DNA from: Paraburkholderia ultramafica
GTDB taxonomy: Bacteria; Pseudomonadota; Gammaproteobacteria; Burkholderiales; Burkholderiaceae
Assembly (NCBI RefSeq): GCF_902859915.1
Contig: NZ_CADIKK010000020.1
Span: 1-64,000, forward strand
DNA: 64,000 bases
Direction of reading: 5' to 3'
A program made the position numbers and the translations under genes. How positions within the stretch are numbered: the stretch's first letter is position 1; every line of letters begins with the position of its first letter. This document shows positions 33,778 to 43,415 of the stretch, in pieces. A model generated the notes under the pieces. The model worked only from the letters and a program-made list of their open reading frames with translations, searched no databases and was not told the origin of the DNA.

Positions 33778-34695
33778 ATGCTTAACCTTCGTTCCCTGGC
33801 TGCGACAGCGCTTGCCGTCATCTGTCTCGCTGCATCGTCAGTCGCGTCGGCCACAACGCCGAGAATTCCACAGCCCGTTGCGGAACCGAAGCTCGCTGTG
33901 GGGCCGCAATACGACACCACACATGTCTATGTCGCGCCGGAAGACTTCGACAAGTTCACCGATAGTCTTGTTGCAACCTTCGGCGGCCACAAGTCGCAAC
34001 AGGGCGTCTTTCAGGTGACACCCACATCGAGCAAGACGATGTCGCAACTCGTATTCACGCCGGTCGGCACGCTGTCGGTGTTCGGCTTCAAGACGACTGT
34101 TCCGTATCCGTTCGGTAGCGAGCGCACGGGCTATCTCGTGACCGACATCGACGCCGCCGTCAAATCGGCCAGGCGGCACCACGCTGACGTCACTGTGGCG
34201 ATGTTCCCCGATCCAATCGGACGTGACGCGATCATCACCTGGCCGGGCAGCGTCAGCATGCAGTTGTACTGGCACAACCAGGCGCCGAACTATGATTCCT
34301 TGCAGACAGTGCCCGAGAACCGGGTCTACGTGTCGCCGGAACGCGCGGGTGCGTTGATCCGCGATTTCGTCGCCTTTTCGCACGGCAAGGTCGTCTCCGA
34401 CGAGCGCAAGGCACCCGGTGTCGAGATTGGCCGGCCCGGCGATACCTATCGGCGTGTGCGCATCGAATCTGGCTTCGGCAGGATGACGGTGCTGGTGACC
34501 GACGGCCATTTGCCCTGGCCATTCGGCCGGGAGATGACGGGCTATGAAGTGACGAATCTCGCCGACACGCTGCAGAAGGCGAAGGCGGCGGGTGTCACGG
34601 TGCTGGTCCAGCCGTTCACTTCGGACAAACGCGAAGCCGCGCTCGTGCAGTTCCCTGGCGGTTATATCGCCGAGATTCACGCAGTTGCGCAGTAG
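33778..34695 (+). CDS. exported two-domain VOC (glyoxalase-fold) protein
   Basis: 305 residues: signal peptide ending ASSVASA, then two VOC-like halves (VYVAPEDFDKFTDSLVATFG...TGYLVTDIDAAV and VYVSPERAGALIRDFVAF...TGYEVTNLADTLQKAKAAGV). Each half ends with a strand that could give metal ligands. The function of such periplasmic VOC proteins is unknown. AAAGGAAG precedes the ATG at 33778. It lies 23 bp after the doxX tail, and 76 bp before DUF1275, as one operon. Confidence 0.7.
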   Translation: MLNLRSLAATALAVICLAASSVASATTPRIPQPVAEPKLAVGPQYDTTHVYVAPEDFDKFTDSLVATFGGHKSQQGVFQVTPTSSKTMSQLVFTPVGTLSVFGFKTTVPYPFGSERTGYLVTDIDAAVKSARRHHADVTVAMFPDPIGRDAIITWPGSVSMQLYWHNQAPNYDSLQTVPENRVYVSPERAGALIRDFVAFSHGKVVSDERKAPGVEIGRPGDTYRRVRIESGFGRMTVLVTDGHLPWPFGREMTGYEVTNLADTLQKAKAAGVTVLVQPFTSDKREAALVQFPGGYIAEIHAVAQ

Positions 34696-34771
34696 ACGCG
34701 GGATGCCGGGGTGATGCGCGATGACGGTCGCGAGGCCGCCCGATGTCATTCCCCGGCACGGGAGACGATCG

Positions 34772-35485
34772 ATGAAATCTGAAGACGGCGTGCTCGCCGC
34801 CATCGCGGGCTACGTAGACACGCTCAGCTTTGTTGCGCTGTTCGGGCTGTTCACCGCTCACGTCACGGGCAACTTCGTGCTGATTGGCGCTGAAGCGGCA
34901 GGCTTCGGCCAGGGCGTGTTCATGAAGCTGATGGCGTTCCCCGCATTCGTTGCAGGCGTGGTCGTCAGCAGCGTGCTTGTGAAGAGGGTCGAACCCGCGA
35001 CGCCCAACCGCGCGGCGTGTGTTCTCTACGTTGTTCAGGCGGTGCTTATGCTGGCCTTTTGCCTCGCGGGTGTCGGCGTCTCACCCGTTGTGCATGCGGA
35101 TAGCACGCCCGTCATCGTCTGCGGGATGATCGGTGCGGCAGCAATGGGCGTGCAGAATGCGCACGGCCGGCTTGTCCCGCGCCCCGGCGTGCCCAACACC
35201 GTGATGACCGGCAACGTGACGCAGGCCGTGCTCGACACGATCGACATCCTGTCGCGGAAGATGCCATCCGACGCACGAGCTGTGGCGCGAACGCGTCTGG
35301 GCAAGATGCTGCCGGCGATTCTGGCGTTCGCTGCAGGTGCAATTGCAGGCGCTGTCGCTTATCGGCACGCGGGGTTCTGGGCACTGCTGCTGCCGTTCGC
35401 CGCCTTGGCGTGGCTGGCGTTCAACGCACGGAACATGCGGGCGGACATGGCGGACTCCACAACAGCGACATACACCAGGCAATAG
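34772..35485 (+). CDS. DUF1275/YoaK-family membrane protein
   Basis: 237 residues with six or seven hydrophobic helices. The family opening is AAIAGYVDTLSFVALFGLFTAH VTGNFV. Glycine-rich MTGNVTQAVLD is the second conserved block. ATG at 34772 has GGGAG upstream. Function unknown. It is close to the truncated copy at 11.9-12.5 kb over the shared part, which marks two related operons. Confidence 0.85.
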   Translation: MKSEDGVLAAIAGYVDTLSFVALFGLFTAHVTGNFVLIGAEAAGFGQGVFMKLMAFPAFVAGVVVSSVLVKRVEPATPNRAACVLYVVQAVLMLAFCLAGVGVSPVVHADSTPVIVCGMIGAAAMGVQNAHGRLVPRPGVPNTVMTGNVTQAVLDTIDILSRKMPSDARAVARTRLGKMLPAILAFAAGAIAGAVAYRHAGFWALLLPFAALAWLAFNARNMRADMADSTTATYTRQ

Positions 35486-35621
35486 GCGAGCAGGCCCGGT
35501 CGGATTGCTTACTATCGCCGTTCGCCAGTTTCCTTGAACGGCATGTGCGGAACGCACTTCAGATATGCCCCGAAGACGTCGCGGGGATGGTATCGCACGA
35601 ACTTCACGACACGGAGAAGCT

Positions 35622-37085
35622 ATGACGCGTGTTTGGCCCAGGCGGATCGCAGGTAAGGACACCCTTGCGTATCTTTCCATTTTCGTTGCGGGGCTGGCTT
35701 TGGCGCTAAGCGACGGTGCACGCGCGGAAACGGACGAGACGACAACCGCCGATACGCCAGCCGCCGCATGCACGGCGAAGCGGCCGGTGGTGGAGTTCAA
35801 CCGCTGGCAGGAAGACTGGTCTGTGCTTGCGGATAAGTGTGTGCCCCGGCAGCCCATGGACAGTCTCAAGTACATTCCGCTGGGTGGTGATCCGCATTCT
35901 TATCTATCGTTCGGCGCCAATCTTCGCGAGCGCCTGGAGGTCAACGATGCGCCGCTCTTCGGCATCGGCCCGGGACATTCGGATACCTACGTCATCCAGC
36001 GCGCGCAGGTCAGCGCCGATGCGCGTATCGGCCCGTATCTTCAGTTCTTTGCACAACTCGTGGATGCGAGGCCGTTCGGCAAGGATACGGTGACGCCTGT
36101 CGACAAGAATCCGCTCGACCTCGAGCAAGCCTTTGTGGCGTGGGTCAGTCCATTGGGGCCAGGCACGTTCAAATTCCGCGTCGGCCGCCAGGAGATGGCG
36201 TTCGACCTGCAACGGTTCATTTCGGTTCGCGATGGCCCAAACGTGCGACAGGCCTACGATGGCATCTGGGCTGATTACGAGTACCAGAAATGGCGCATCA
36301 TCGGTTACCTGACGCAGCCTGTGCAGTACCGCGACGCTACGACGTTCGACGATGTCTCCAACCGGCATCTCACGTTCAGCGGCGTGCGCTTCGAGCGGAA
36401 GGACGTCGGACCCGGTGACCTCTCAGGGTACTACTCCCGGTACAACCGTTCCAATGCGCGCTTCCTGGATGCAACGGGCGACGAGCATCGCGACGTCTTC
36501 GACCTCCGGTACACCGGCAAGATAGGCCGCGCTGACTGGGATGTGGAGTCGATGTACCAGTCAGGTCACGTAGGCACCAAGACGATCAGTGCCTGGGCGG
36601 TTGGCTCTCTCGCCGGCTATACGCTCGATCTTCCCTGGACACCGCGTGTGGGCGTGCAGTTCGATGCGGCCTCGGGCGACAGGCATCCCGGCGATGGACG
36701 GGTGGAGACGTTTAACCCGCTGTTCCCGAACGGATACTACTTCACGCTCGCGAGCTACACGGGATATGCCAACCTTATCCATGTCAAGCCTTCCATCACG
36801 CTCAAGCCGACGAGTAACCTGGCGCTGCTCGGTGCGCTCGGATTCCAGTGGCGCGAGACAACGGCGGATGCGGTGTACCAGCAGGGAAGTGCCGTGGTGC
36901 CGGGAACTGCCGGACACGGCAGCCTGTGGACAGGGATGTATGTGCAACTGCGTGCTGACTGGACTATTGCGGCGAACCTGGTCGGTTCCGTCGAAGCGGT
37001 GCATTTCCAGGTGGGCGATTCGATTCGCAAAGCAGGTGGCAGTAACGCGGACTACGTTGGTGCCGAACTGAAATATGGATGGTAG
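35622..37085 (+). CDS. outer-membrane beta-barrel of the alginate-export type
   Basis: 487 residues from the ATG at 35622. A signal peptide (YLSIFVAGLALALSDGARA) is followed by a Cys-containing N-terminal segment. The long beta-rich body carries AlgE-like strands: YLSFGANLRERLEVND, RAQVSADARIGPYLQFFAQL and FKFRVGRQEMAFDLQRFISVRDGPNVRQAYDG. It ends in an aromatic residue (ELKYGW), as outer-membrane proteins do. Probably a diffusion channel for an anionic or aromatic compound. Same direction as the VOC/DUF1275 genes, 136 bp downstream. Confidence 0.82.
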   Translation: MTRVWPRRIAGKDTLAYLSIFVAGLALALSDGARAETDETTTADTPAAACTAKRPVVEFNRWQEDWSVLADKCVPRQPMDSLKYIPLGGDPHSYLSFGANLRERLEVNDAPLFGIGPGHSDTYVIQRAQVSADARIGPYLQFFAQLVDARPFGKDTVTPVDKNPLDLEQAFVAWVSPLGPGTFKFRVGRQEMAFDLQRFISVRDGPNVRQAYDGIWADYEYQKWRIIGYLTQPVQYRDATTFDDVSNRHLTFSGVRFERKDVGPGDLSGYYSRYNRSNARFLDATGDEHRDVFDLRYTGKIGRADWDVESMYQSGHVGTKTISAWAVGSLAGYTLDLPWTPRVGVQFDAASGDRHPGDGRVETFNPLFPNGYYFTLASYTGYANLIHVKPSITLKPTSNLALLGALGFQWRETTADAVYQQGSAVVPGTAGHGSLWTGMYVQLRADWTIAANLVGSVEAVHFQVGDSIRKAGGSNADYVGAELKYGW

Positions 37086-37609
37086 CCACATCAAAAGCGT
37101 GCTGCGGCCAAGTTCATGATTTGAGCGGTCCGTGCCTTTTCCAATCCGCGTGTAGCGCCATCTGAAAGAGACACGCGCGACCTATTCAGCCTTGCTACCC
37201 ATCGCGACCGGCGGCTAACCCATGCATGGAAGGCGCGGGTGTTTCGGCGCGCTTCATGGCTAAAAAGCGGTGAATCTGTGCGACCACAGCTGTCCCTTCG
37301 CCCTGGTTAGCCACCCGCTCCGCGCAGGGGGCGGCAAGCGTCCAGCGCGAAAAGCCAGGTGCGCGATCGGCCGACGACGAACTCGTGGCTTTCGGCCGTG
37401 CATCGCAGCGTCACGCCGTTTCCGTCATGATTGGATGTGTTGTCCCGCACGTATCCAATGGTGCCGTCAACACCGCGCGACCGTCCAGCAATGCTTCCAC
37501 GTTGACACTCCCTGGATTGACGTTTTCCAGTTCGCTCACCCGCCCATCCGACGGGCAGGGGCCGATTGCATGCAACCAGTTGGCCCCTCGCCGGCGCGCA
37601 TGACGGCGC
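37086..37609. other. 524 bases without a supported gene
   Basis: Both strands contain only short frames. On the minus strand, 37411-37545 gives a plausible peptide (ELENVNPGSVNVEALLDGRA...) with no start; this could be a gene remnant. No terminator-like hairpin with a T-run was found after the outer-membrane channel gene. Confidence 0.4.
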
Positions 37610-37927
37610 TCACCGGTGTGCGTAGATCGACGCGGTGTCGCTCAGTGCGAGCAGTGCACCAGACTGCGAGGCACCCGACAGCGCCACACCACCAACCGCT
37701 TGCGCCGCGGGCGACGCGTCTTGTGCCGCCACCTTCGCTTCGGCAGCCTGAATGTCGGCGGGGTAGTACAGATCGGAACCACCCGGGTTGTAGCCGGCCT
37801 TCTCGACGCGGTTCAGATCTGCGCGGACTTCGGCGCGAGTGATCGGCGCGTTGCTGGCCTGCGCAAATGCGAGTGTGGGCGCGCCAAGAACGCAGGAGAT
37901 CAGTACTGCAGGAAGAAGCATTTTCAT
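37610..37927 (-). CDS. DUF4148-family small exported protein
   Basis: 105 residues from the ATG at 37927: signal peptide (LLPAVLISCVLGAPTLAFAQ), then the DUF4148 core ITRAEVRADLNRVEKAGYNPGGSDLYYPADIQAAEAKVA. The family is abundant in Burkholderiaceae and unknown in function. The longer upstream frame is spurious. A remnant of a related gene occurs at 43.55 kb. Confidence 0.88.
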   Translation of the reverse strand: MKMLLPAVLISCVLGAPTLAFAQASNAPITRAEVRADLNRVEKAGYNPGGSDLYYPADIQAAEAKVAAQDASPAAQAVGGVALSGASQSGALLALSDTASIYAHR

Positions 37928-38052
37928 GATGGTCACCTTCAGTGGGGTTAGGGGCCACATCCGGAAGAACGCAGCCTTTGAACTCTCGACGCGCATTCGC
38001 GAAGAGTTGATGTGCATTCTGTGCAGTCGCTGTTTTCCCAAGACTGACCCGT

Positions 38053-38072
38053 TGATTACAAGTCGGTAATCA
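38053..38072. promoter_or_regulatory. inverted repeat upstream of the DUF4148 gene
   Basis: TGATTAC and GTAATCA form a perfect 7-bp inverted repeat around AAGTCG. It is 126 bp upstream of the DUF4148 start and could be an operator. The binding protein is unknown. Confidence 0.35.
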
Positions 38073-38269
38073 GCTTCGCCGTTCACGTCCGCCTGCGCGC
38101 CCCCCGTCGCTCGAACCGCGCGAGCACGCAAACAGCGTGCGATTTCCAAACTCGAGGGCGATTTCTACTCCTGAATAAATATGACTTTTGCGACTTCTTG
38201 ATTTCCAGGTGCGAACAATCCAGTCTGCTCCGCGTGGGCCGGCAGAAGGGGCTTTGAGGAAGGTCGAAA

Positions 38270-39223
38270 TCAGCCGCTGCGATGGCCATGTGGTTTCCAA
38301 CCCATCAGCGCCTCCGCGCTCCATTCCGCCGCAGTGAGTCTTGAGACGAAGAAATCGGCCAAGGCGCTTATCTTCGCAGGTCGCGTGCGGGCACTGGGCG
38401 TGACGAAATAAAGGCCGCCTTCGGGCAAGCGCCAGTCGGTCAGAATCGGTTCAAGCTGCTTGTCGGAAAAGTGCCGCGTCGCAACAAATTCAGGGAGTTC
38501 AGTGATGGCAAGTCCGGCGAGAACCGTGGGCAGCAACGCTTCCACACTCGTTCCTCGTAACGCCCCGGTTGGAGTGACCGCGCATTCTTCGCCGCTGTTG
38601 TGAGAAAAGCGCCAGACGTCGCGCTGGCTTCTGTTGGCGTAGGTCAGGCATTGGTGGGCGCCGAGCTCTTGCGGATGCTGCGGACGGCCATTGCGGGACA
38701 GATAGGCGGGCGATGCCACGACAAACCGGCGCACGGGCGCAATAAGACGTGCGACGAGCGACGAGTCCTCCAGGATGGCGATGCGCAGGGCAGCATCGAA
38801 GCCGTCGCCAATCAGGTCGGCCTGGGCATCCGTGAGATGCAGATCGACGGAGATCTCCGGATAGGTCTGGAAGAACTCGGGCAGCAGCGGGGCAACCCAG
38901 CGAGCGCCGAATGAGAGCGGCGCGGCAAGCTTGACGAGGCCACGCGGCCGGCTTGAGGTTTCGCGCGCGAAGTCCTCAGCTCCTTCAGCATCAGCGTAGA
39001 GCTTCGCCGCGCGCTCGGCGAGCGTATGGCCGTAATCCGTGAGCGCAAGCCGTCGGGAGGTGCGGTTGAACAGACGCCCCCCGAGCCGCTCTTCAAGGCG
39101 GGTAACAGCTCGGGAAACCGTCGCCACAGATACGCCCGTCGCCGCTGCCGCAGCAGCAAACGAGCCCTCTTCAGCGACCTTCGCGAACATCGCGAATCCT
39201 TCAAAATCCGGTAGCTTTGACAT
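38270..39223 (-). CDS. LysR-family regulator of the SDR-GST-wrbA operon
   Basis: About 317 residues from ATG 39223 (the TTG two codons earlier is less likely). N-terminal HTH FAMFAKVAEEGSFAAAAAATGVSVATVSRAV, effector domain RGLVKLAAPLSFGARWVAPLLPEF. This is the CrgA/DmlR-like branch. It is divergent from the SDR gene with an 89-bp gap, the usual layout for a LysR regulator and its target. Confidence 0.9.
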   Translation of the reverse strand: MSKLPDFEGFAMFAKVAEEGSFAAAAAATGVSVATVSRAVTRLEERLGGRLFNRTSRRLALTDYGHTLAERAAKLYADAEGAEDFARETSSRPRGLVKLAAPLSFGARWVAPLLPEFFQTYPEISVDLHLTDAQADLIGDGFDAALRIAILEDSSLVARLIAPVRRFVVASPAYLSRNGRPQHPQELGAHQCLTYANRSQRDVWRFSHNSGEECAVTPTGALRGTSVEALLPTVLAGLAITELPEFVATRHFSDKQLEPILTDWRLPEGGLYFVTPSARTRPAKISALADFFVSRLTAAEWSAEALMGWKPHGHRSG

Positions 39224-39312
39224 CGACAATTTTGCAACGATGGTTTTCAGTCGTTTCTATTTCGAAAACTAGCATGCTGCCATAGATTTGTCTCATCGCA
39301 CAGGAGAGAGAC

Positions 39313-40068
39313 ATGGTTCGCAAACTGGAAGGAAAGATAGCCGTCGTCACCGGCGGTACAACCGGCATCGGCCTCGCCACCGTCAAGCGATTTGTTGCCG
39401 AGGGCGCGCGGGTCTTTGTGACTGGCCGTCGCCAGGCCGAACTCGACGCCGCCGTTGCGGCGATCGGGCCGCAGGCGACCGGCGTCCAGGCGGACTCCGC
39501 CAATCTCGGCGATCTCAATCGCCTCTACGAGCGCGTGAAAAAGGACGCAGGTCGCATCGATGTGCTGTTCGTCAATGCCGGCGGTGGCTCGATGCTACCC
39601 CTGGGGTCGATCACCGAAGCGCAGTATGACGACACGTTTGGTCGCAACGTGAAGGGCGTGCTCTTCACAGCGCAGAAGGCGTTGCCGTTACTGGTCGACG
39701 GTGCCTCGGTGATCCTCACCGCTTCCAACGTCAGCATCAAGGGCACGTCGGCGTTCAGCGTCTATAGCGCCTCAAAGGCCGCGGTGCGCAACTTTGCCCG
39801 GAGCTGGACGCTCGACCTGAAGTCACGCGGCATCCGCGTGAACGTCATCAGCCCGGGCCCGATCAAGACTCCTGGCCTTGTTGATCTGGCCGGACCCGAT
39901 GCCGCGCAGCAGCAAGAGATGCTCGACTACATGGCCTCGACCATCCCGCTCGGACGCGTCGGTGACCCCGACGAAGTCGCGAGCGCCGCCGTCTTCCTCG
40001 CCTCTTCCGATTCGAGCTTCATCGCCGGCACCGAACTCTTCGTCGACGGTGGGCAAGCCCAGATCTGA
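39313..40068 (+). CDS. short-chain dehydrogenase/reductase
   Basis: 251 residues of a classical SDR: cofactor motif VTGGTTGIGLATVKRF, NAG block (FVNAGGG), catalytic Ser with YSASKAAVRNFAR (Tyr and Lys), and a C-terminal GTELFVDGG. The Arg after strand 2 (VTGRRQAEL) suggests NADP preference. Together with GST, NTF2-like protein and WrbA it may belong to an electrophile or quinone-stress operon. Confidence 0.92.
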   Translation: MVRKLEGKIAVVTGGTTGIGLATVKRFVAEGARVFVTGRRQAELDAAVAAIGPQATGVQADSANLGDLNRLYERVKKDAGRIDVLFVNAGGGSMLPLGSITEAQYDDTFGRNVKGVLFTAQKALPLLVDGASVILTASNVSIKGTSAFSVYSASKAAVRNFARSWTLDLKSRGIRVNVISPGPIKTPGLVDLAGPDAAQQQEMLDYMASTIPLGRVGDPDEVASAAVFLASSDSSFIAGTELFVDGGQAQI

Positions 40069-40167
40069 CGAGAGGTCCTGGAGCGGCCGAGCCACCCTGT
40101 TCCAGCCACTCGATTTCAACAGCATTCATGTGCCTTGACAGGCAATCAAACCACAAAGGAAATCATC

Positions 40168-40803
40168 ATGAGCGCCATGCTCGAAGTTCACGCATTCGCC
40201 ACGCCCAACAGCCTCAAAGTTCCCATCGCACTGGAAGAGATGGGCCTCGACTACCGGCTCGTTCCCGTCAACCTGCGTCAGGGCGAGCAGAAGACCGACG
40301 CCTTCAAGGCGATGAATCCCAACGCGAAAGTCCCGGTTCTCATCGACCGTTCGGATTCCGAAGACGGCGACGTGGTGCTCGGCGAGTCCGCCGCGATCCT
40401 CGTCCACCTTGCAGATAAGACCGGACAACTGCTTCCGAAGAACGGCCCCCGGCGAAGCAAGGTCTTCGAGCAGCTTTTCTTCCACGCGTCCGGCCTCAGC
40501 CCGGCGTTCCTGCAAGCTTTCCTGGTCGCGATTCAGTCATCGCCGCAACCCGACGCAAAAGCACGCGCGCTGGCGGAGGTCGATCGAACACTGGGCGTGC
40601 TCGATCATGTCCTCGAGCATCATCCATACGTTGCGGGTAACGAGTACAGCATCGCCGACATCGCCCATTTCGGGTGGGTGTGGCGTCATCAGGCGATCGG
40701 CGCGAGCCTCGACAAGTTTCCGTCCGTTGCTCGCTGGTACGGCGAAATCTCGTCGCGTCCCGCTGTCGTCACTGCCATTGCGAAGACACTCGCGCTCGCT
40801 TAG
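40168..40803 (+). CDS. glutathione S-transferase
   Basis: 211 residues from ATG 40168 (AAAGGA upstream). Thioredoxin-like N-domain with FATPNSLKVPIALEEMGLDY, the cis-Pro block NAKVPVLID and GESAAILVHLADK, then an alpha-helical C-domain with ADIAHFGWVW. Closest in style to YghU/Ure2-like or nu-class GSTs, which act as disulfide-bond oxidoreductases. Ser/Asn replaces Cys/Tyr at the catalytic turn. Confidence 0.88.
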   Translation: MSAMLEVHAFATPNSLKVPIALEEMGLDYRLVPVNLRQGEQKTDAFKAMNPNAKVPVLIDRSDSEDGDVVLGESAAILVHLADKTGQLLPKNGPRRSKVFEQLFFHASGLSPAFLQAFLVAIQSSPQPDAKARALAEVDRTLGVLDHVLEHHPYVAGNEYSIADIAHFGWVWRHQAIGASLDKFPSVARWYGEISSRPAVVTAIAKTLALA

Positions 40804-40887
40804 TAATGGGATGCAATCTTCCCTTCTTTAGACATCCGTATAACGTGACTTGACTCGCTGCATGGTCAATCAGAAAGGAGACGAATC

Positions 40888-41253
40888 ATGAACGACCGTA
40901 TCCACGAACTGCTTTATCGCAACCTCCAGGAAGTGTTCGGCGAAGGCGACGCAACGCGTCGTCGCGCGGCCATCGAGGAACTCTATACCGAAGATTGCGT
41001 GCTCTACGTGCCACCGGGCACATTCTCCGGGCACGACGCACTCGACAAATTCGCCGGCGATCTCCGCGCGACGCACCCGCATTTTGCTTATTCGCCGCTC
41101 GGCGAGCCTCAGGCGCTTCACAATGCCGGCCGCCTCGCCTGGGCATCCGGCCCGCGGGGCGAGGCGCCCGACTATGCGGGCCTGGATGTGATCATCGTTC
41201 GCGACGGGAAGATTGCAGCGCTCTACGTCTTCCTCGATTCCATGCCGTCCTAG
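40888..41253 (+). CDS. NTF2/SnoaL-like small protein
   Basis: 121 residues with a cone-shaped NTF2 pattern: helix (DRIHELLYRNLQEVFGEGD), EELYTEDCVLYVPPGTFSG and VIIVRDGKIAALYVFLD. Members bind small hydrophobic ligands or act as isomerases or hydrolases; the role here is unknown. AGGAG precedes the ATG. Middle gene of the SDR operon. Confidence 0.8.
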   Translation: MNDRIHELLYRNLQEVFGEGDATRRRAAIEELYTEDCVLYVPPGTFSGHDALDKFAGDLRATHPHFAYSPLGEPQALHNAGRLAWASGPRGEAPDYAGLDVIIVRDGKIAALYVFLDSMPS

Positions 41254-41330
41254 CCGCGTGGTCATGCTCGTACGAGCCCATGTAGTTTCCCACCGCGACA
41301 TCGCCGCATATATATAGATAGGAATTCGAA

Positions 41331-41612
41331 ATGGCGAAAGTCATGGTTCTGTACTACTCCTCGTATGGCCACGTCGAAGCGCTGGCGGATGCCGTCGCCG
41401 AGGGTGCGCGCGCGGCGGGCGCCACGGTCGACGTCGAGCGGGTGCCGGAAACCGCACCGGAGGAGGTGGCCACGGCTGCTTACTTCAAGCTCGACCAGCA
41501 TGCACCGGTTGTGACGGTGGCCGAACTCGCCAACTATGACGCTATCGTTGTCGGCACGCCGACCCGTTTCGGGGGCACTGTCAGGTTGATGGGGAAGGCG
41601 GCGGCAGAATGA
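41331..41612 (+). pseudogene. wrbA: WrbA-type NAD(P)H:quinone oxidoreductase, 3' truncated
   Basis: The first 82 residues are a good WrbA N-terminus: FMN-binding LYYSSYGHVEALADAVAEGA and YDAIVVGTPTRFG. At GG/GGCACTGT (about 41575) the frame enters an IS6-type terminus and stops 11 codons later; about 115 residues are missing. The intact enzyme reduces quinones by two electrons. The IS insertion inactivates it. Confidence 0.85.
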
Positions 41613-41985
41613 AGTGATGAAGAAAACGAAATCGCTTTATCACGGTCATCGCTTCCCTGCTGTCGTCATCAGTTGCGCGGTTCGGTGGTATTTCCGGTTT
41701 AGCCTGAGCCTGCGCGACGTCGAGGAGTTGTTGCTCGAGCGTGGTATCGTGGTCACGTACGAAACGATCCGTTGCTGGTGCGGCAAATTCGGCGCTGGAT
41801 TCGCCCGGTGCGCCAAAGCGGCGCGGCCCAGGCCGGGCAGCATATGGCATCTGGGCGAGATGTTCGTGACGCTGCGCGGCGAGCCGTACCTGTTGTGGCG
41901 AGCAGTCGACGAGTGCGGTGCGGAGCTCGATGTGCTGGTGCAAAAGCGGCGAGATAAGGCCGCGGCAAAGCTCTTTCAGGCGTGA
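41576..41985 (+). mobile_element. IS6-family element, 5' half with mutated catalytic motif
   Basis: GGCACTGT at 41576 matches IS6-family ends. The transposase starts near 41614 (MKKTKSLYHGHRFPAVVISC) and continues through FSLSLRDVEELLLERGIVV. The first catalytic Asp of the DDE triad is Gly here (IWHLGEMFV where HLDEMFV is expected). After RRDKAAAKLF the sequence jumps into the end of antisense cydA, so the 3' half is deleted. Confidence 0.85.
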
Positions 41986-43415
41986 ATGCTGCGGTCGTCG
42001 GACGGCTGGCGCCAGCCCTTTACTCGCCAGTCTGAACCAGCGCAGTCCGCTGCGCGAATGGTCGCGGGCGGTAGAGCCGCGAGATCGGGACCGTTCTTCA
42101 GCCATTGCCGCGCGAGAAGGAAGAAGGTGACGAGCAATACGACGTCGAACGCGAAGAACATCGCCATGCTGACCGTTACGGAGGCTGCGGGCACCGTGGA
42201 CACGGCTTGACTCGTTCGCATCAGTCCGTAGACAACCCACGGCTGGCGTCCTACCTCGCGTACAATCCACCCGGCCTCGACAGCCAGGTAAGGCAGCGGG
42301 ATGCACAGCACCCATGCGAGCAAGAGCTTGCGCTGTGCGACAAGGTACTCGAGGCTGCCGCGTGCTTTACGCAATGCATATGCTGTCCAGAACGCGAGCA
42401 GCGTGAATGCGAAGCCGATGCCAGCCATCAGGCGGAATGCGTAGTAGAGGAGCGGCACCATAGGCGGCTGGTCGGCGCGCGGGAAGTCCGTGAGACCCCT
42501 GACCTGTCCGTGCAGCGAATGCGTTCCGAGGATGCTGAGGAATCCCGGCACTTCGATCGACCAGTCACTACGCTGCTTTTGCTGATCGGGCCAGGCAACG
42601 AGCGACCATGCGGCACCCGTGCCGGTCTTGTTGGTTTCCCAATGTCCTTCGATGGCGGCACCCTTAGCGGGTTGTGTCTCGAACACGCTGATGCCGCTCG
42701 CGTCCCCAAGCCAGACCTGAATCGGTGCAACGAAGACAAGCGCGCCTAGTGCGATCTTGAACGAACGCGCAAAGAACTCGGGATGCCGGCGGCGGAACAG
42801 GTGGTACGCGGAGATTCCCGCGATCACGAACATGCCTGTTTCGATCGCGGCCATCCACGTGTGCGAGACGCCCCACACCATGTCTGGGTTGAAGATGGCG
42901 GCCAGATAGTCCGTCACGACAATCTTTCCGTTGACGACTGCGAAGCCGGCGGGCGTCTGCATCCACGAATTGGCGACCATGATCCAGAACGCGGAAATGC
43001 CGGATCCGAGCGCCACCATCGCAGTGGCAAAGAGATGGACGCTACGTGGTACACGTCCCCAGCCGAGCATCATCACGCCGACGAATCCAGCTTCGAGCAT
43101 GAACGCCATTGCGCCTTCGAAACCGAGGATGTTTCCGACGAACTGCCCACTGAACTGGGAGAAGCCGGACCTGTTTGTACCGAACTGAAACTCCATCGGA
43201 ATGCCGGTGACCACGCCGACCGTGAAGTTGAGCACGAGAAGCTTGCCCCAGAAGCGGGAATGGCGGTAGTACATCACATCGCCAGTGCGGATCCACAGTG
43301 CTTCGATCAGCAGCAGGAACGCCGGGAGACTGATTGTCAGGATCGGCTACAGAATGTGAAAGACCGCGGTCATCGCGAACTGGGCGCGCGAAAGGTGGAG
43401 TACGTCGGTAAGCAT
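41976..43415 (-). pseudogene. cydA: cytochrome bd-type quinol oxidase subunit I with an amber codon
   Basis: From ATG 43415 the protein reads MLTDVLHLSRAQFAMTAVFH, IL, then TAG at 43349-43347, where Trp is expected (the other copy has HILWPILTISL). After the stop the frame runs on for 457 codons: RTGDVMYYRHSRFWGKLL, MVWGVSHTWMAAIETGMFV, and GWIVREVGRQPWVVYG. A short Q-loop places it with cyanide-insensitive (CIO-type) oxidases. No cydB follows; an IS6 remnant sits at the 3' end. Only one base separates it from an intact gene. Confidence 0.85.
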
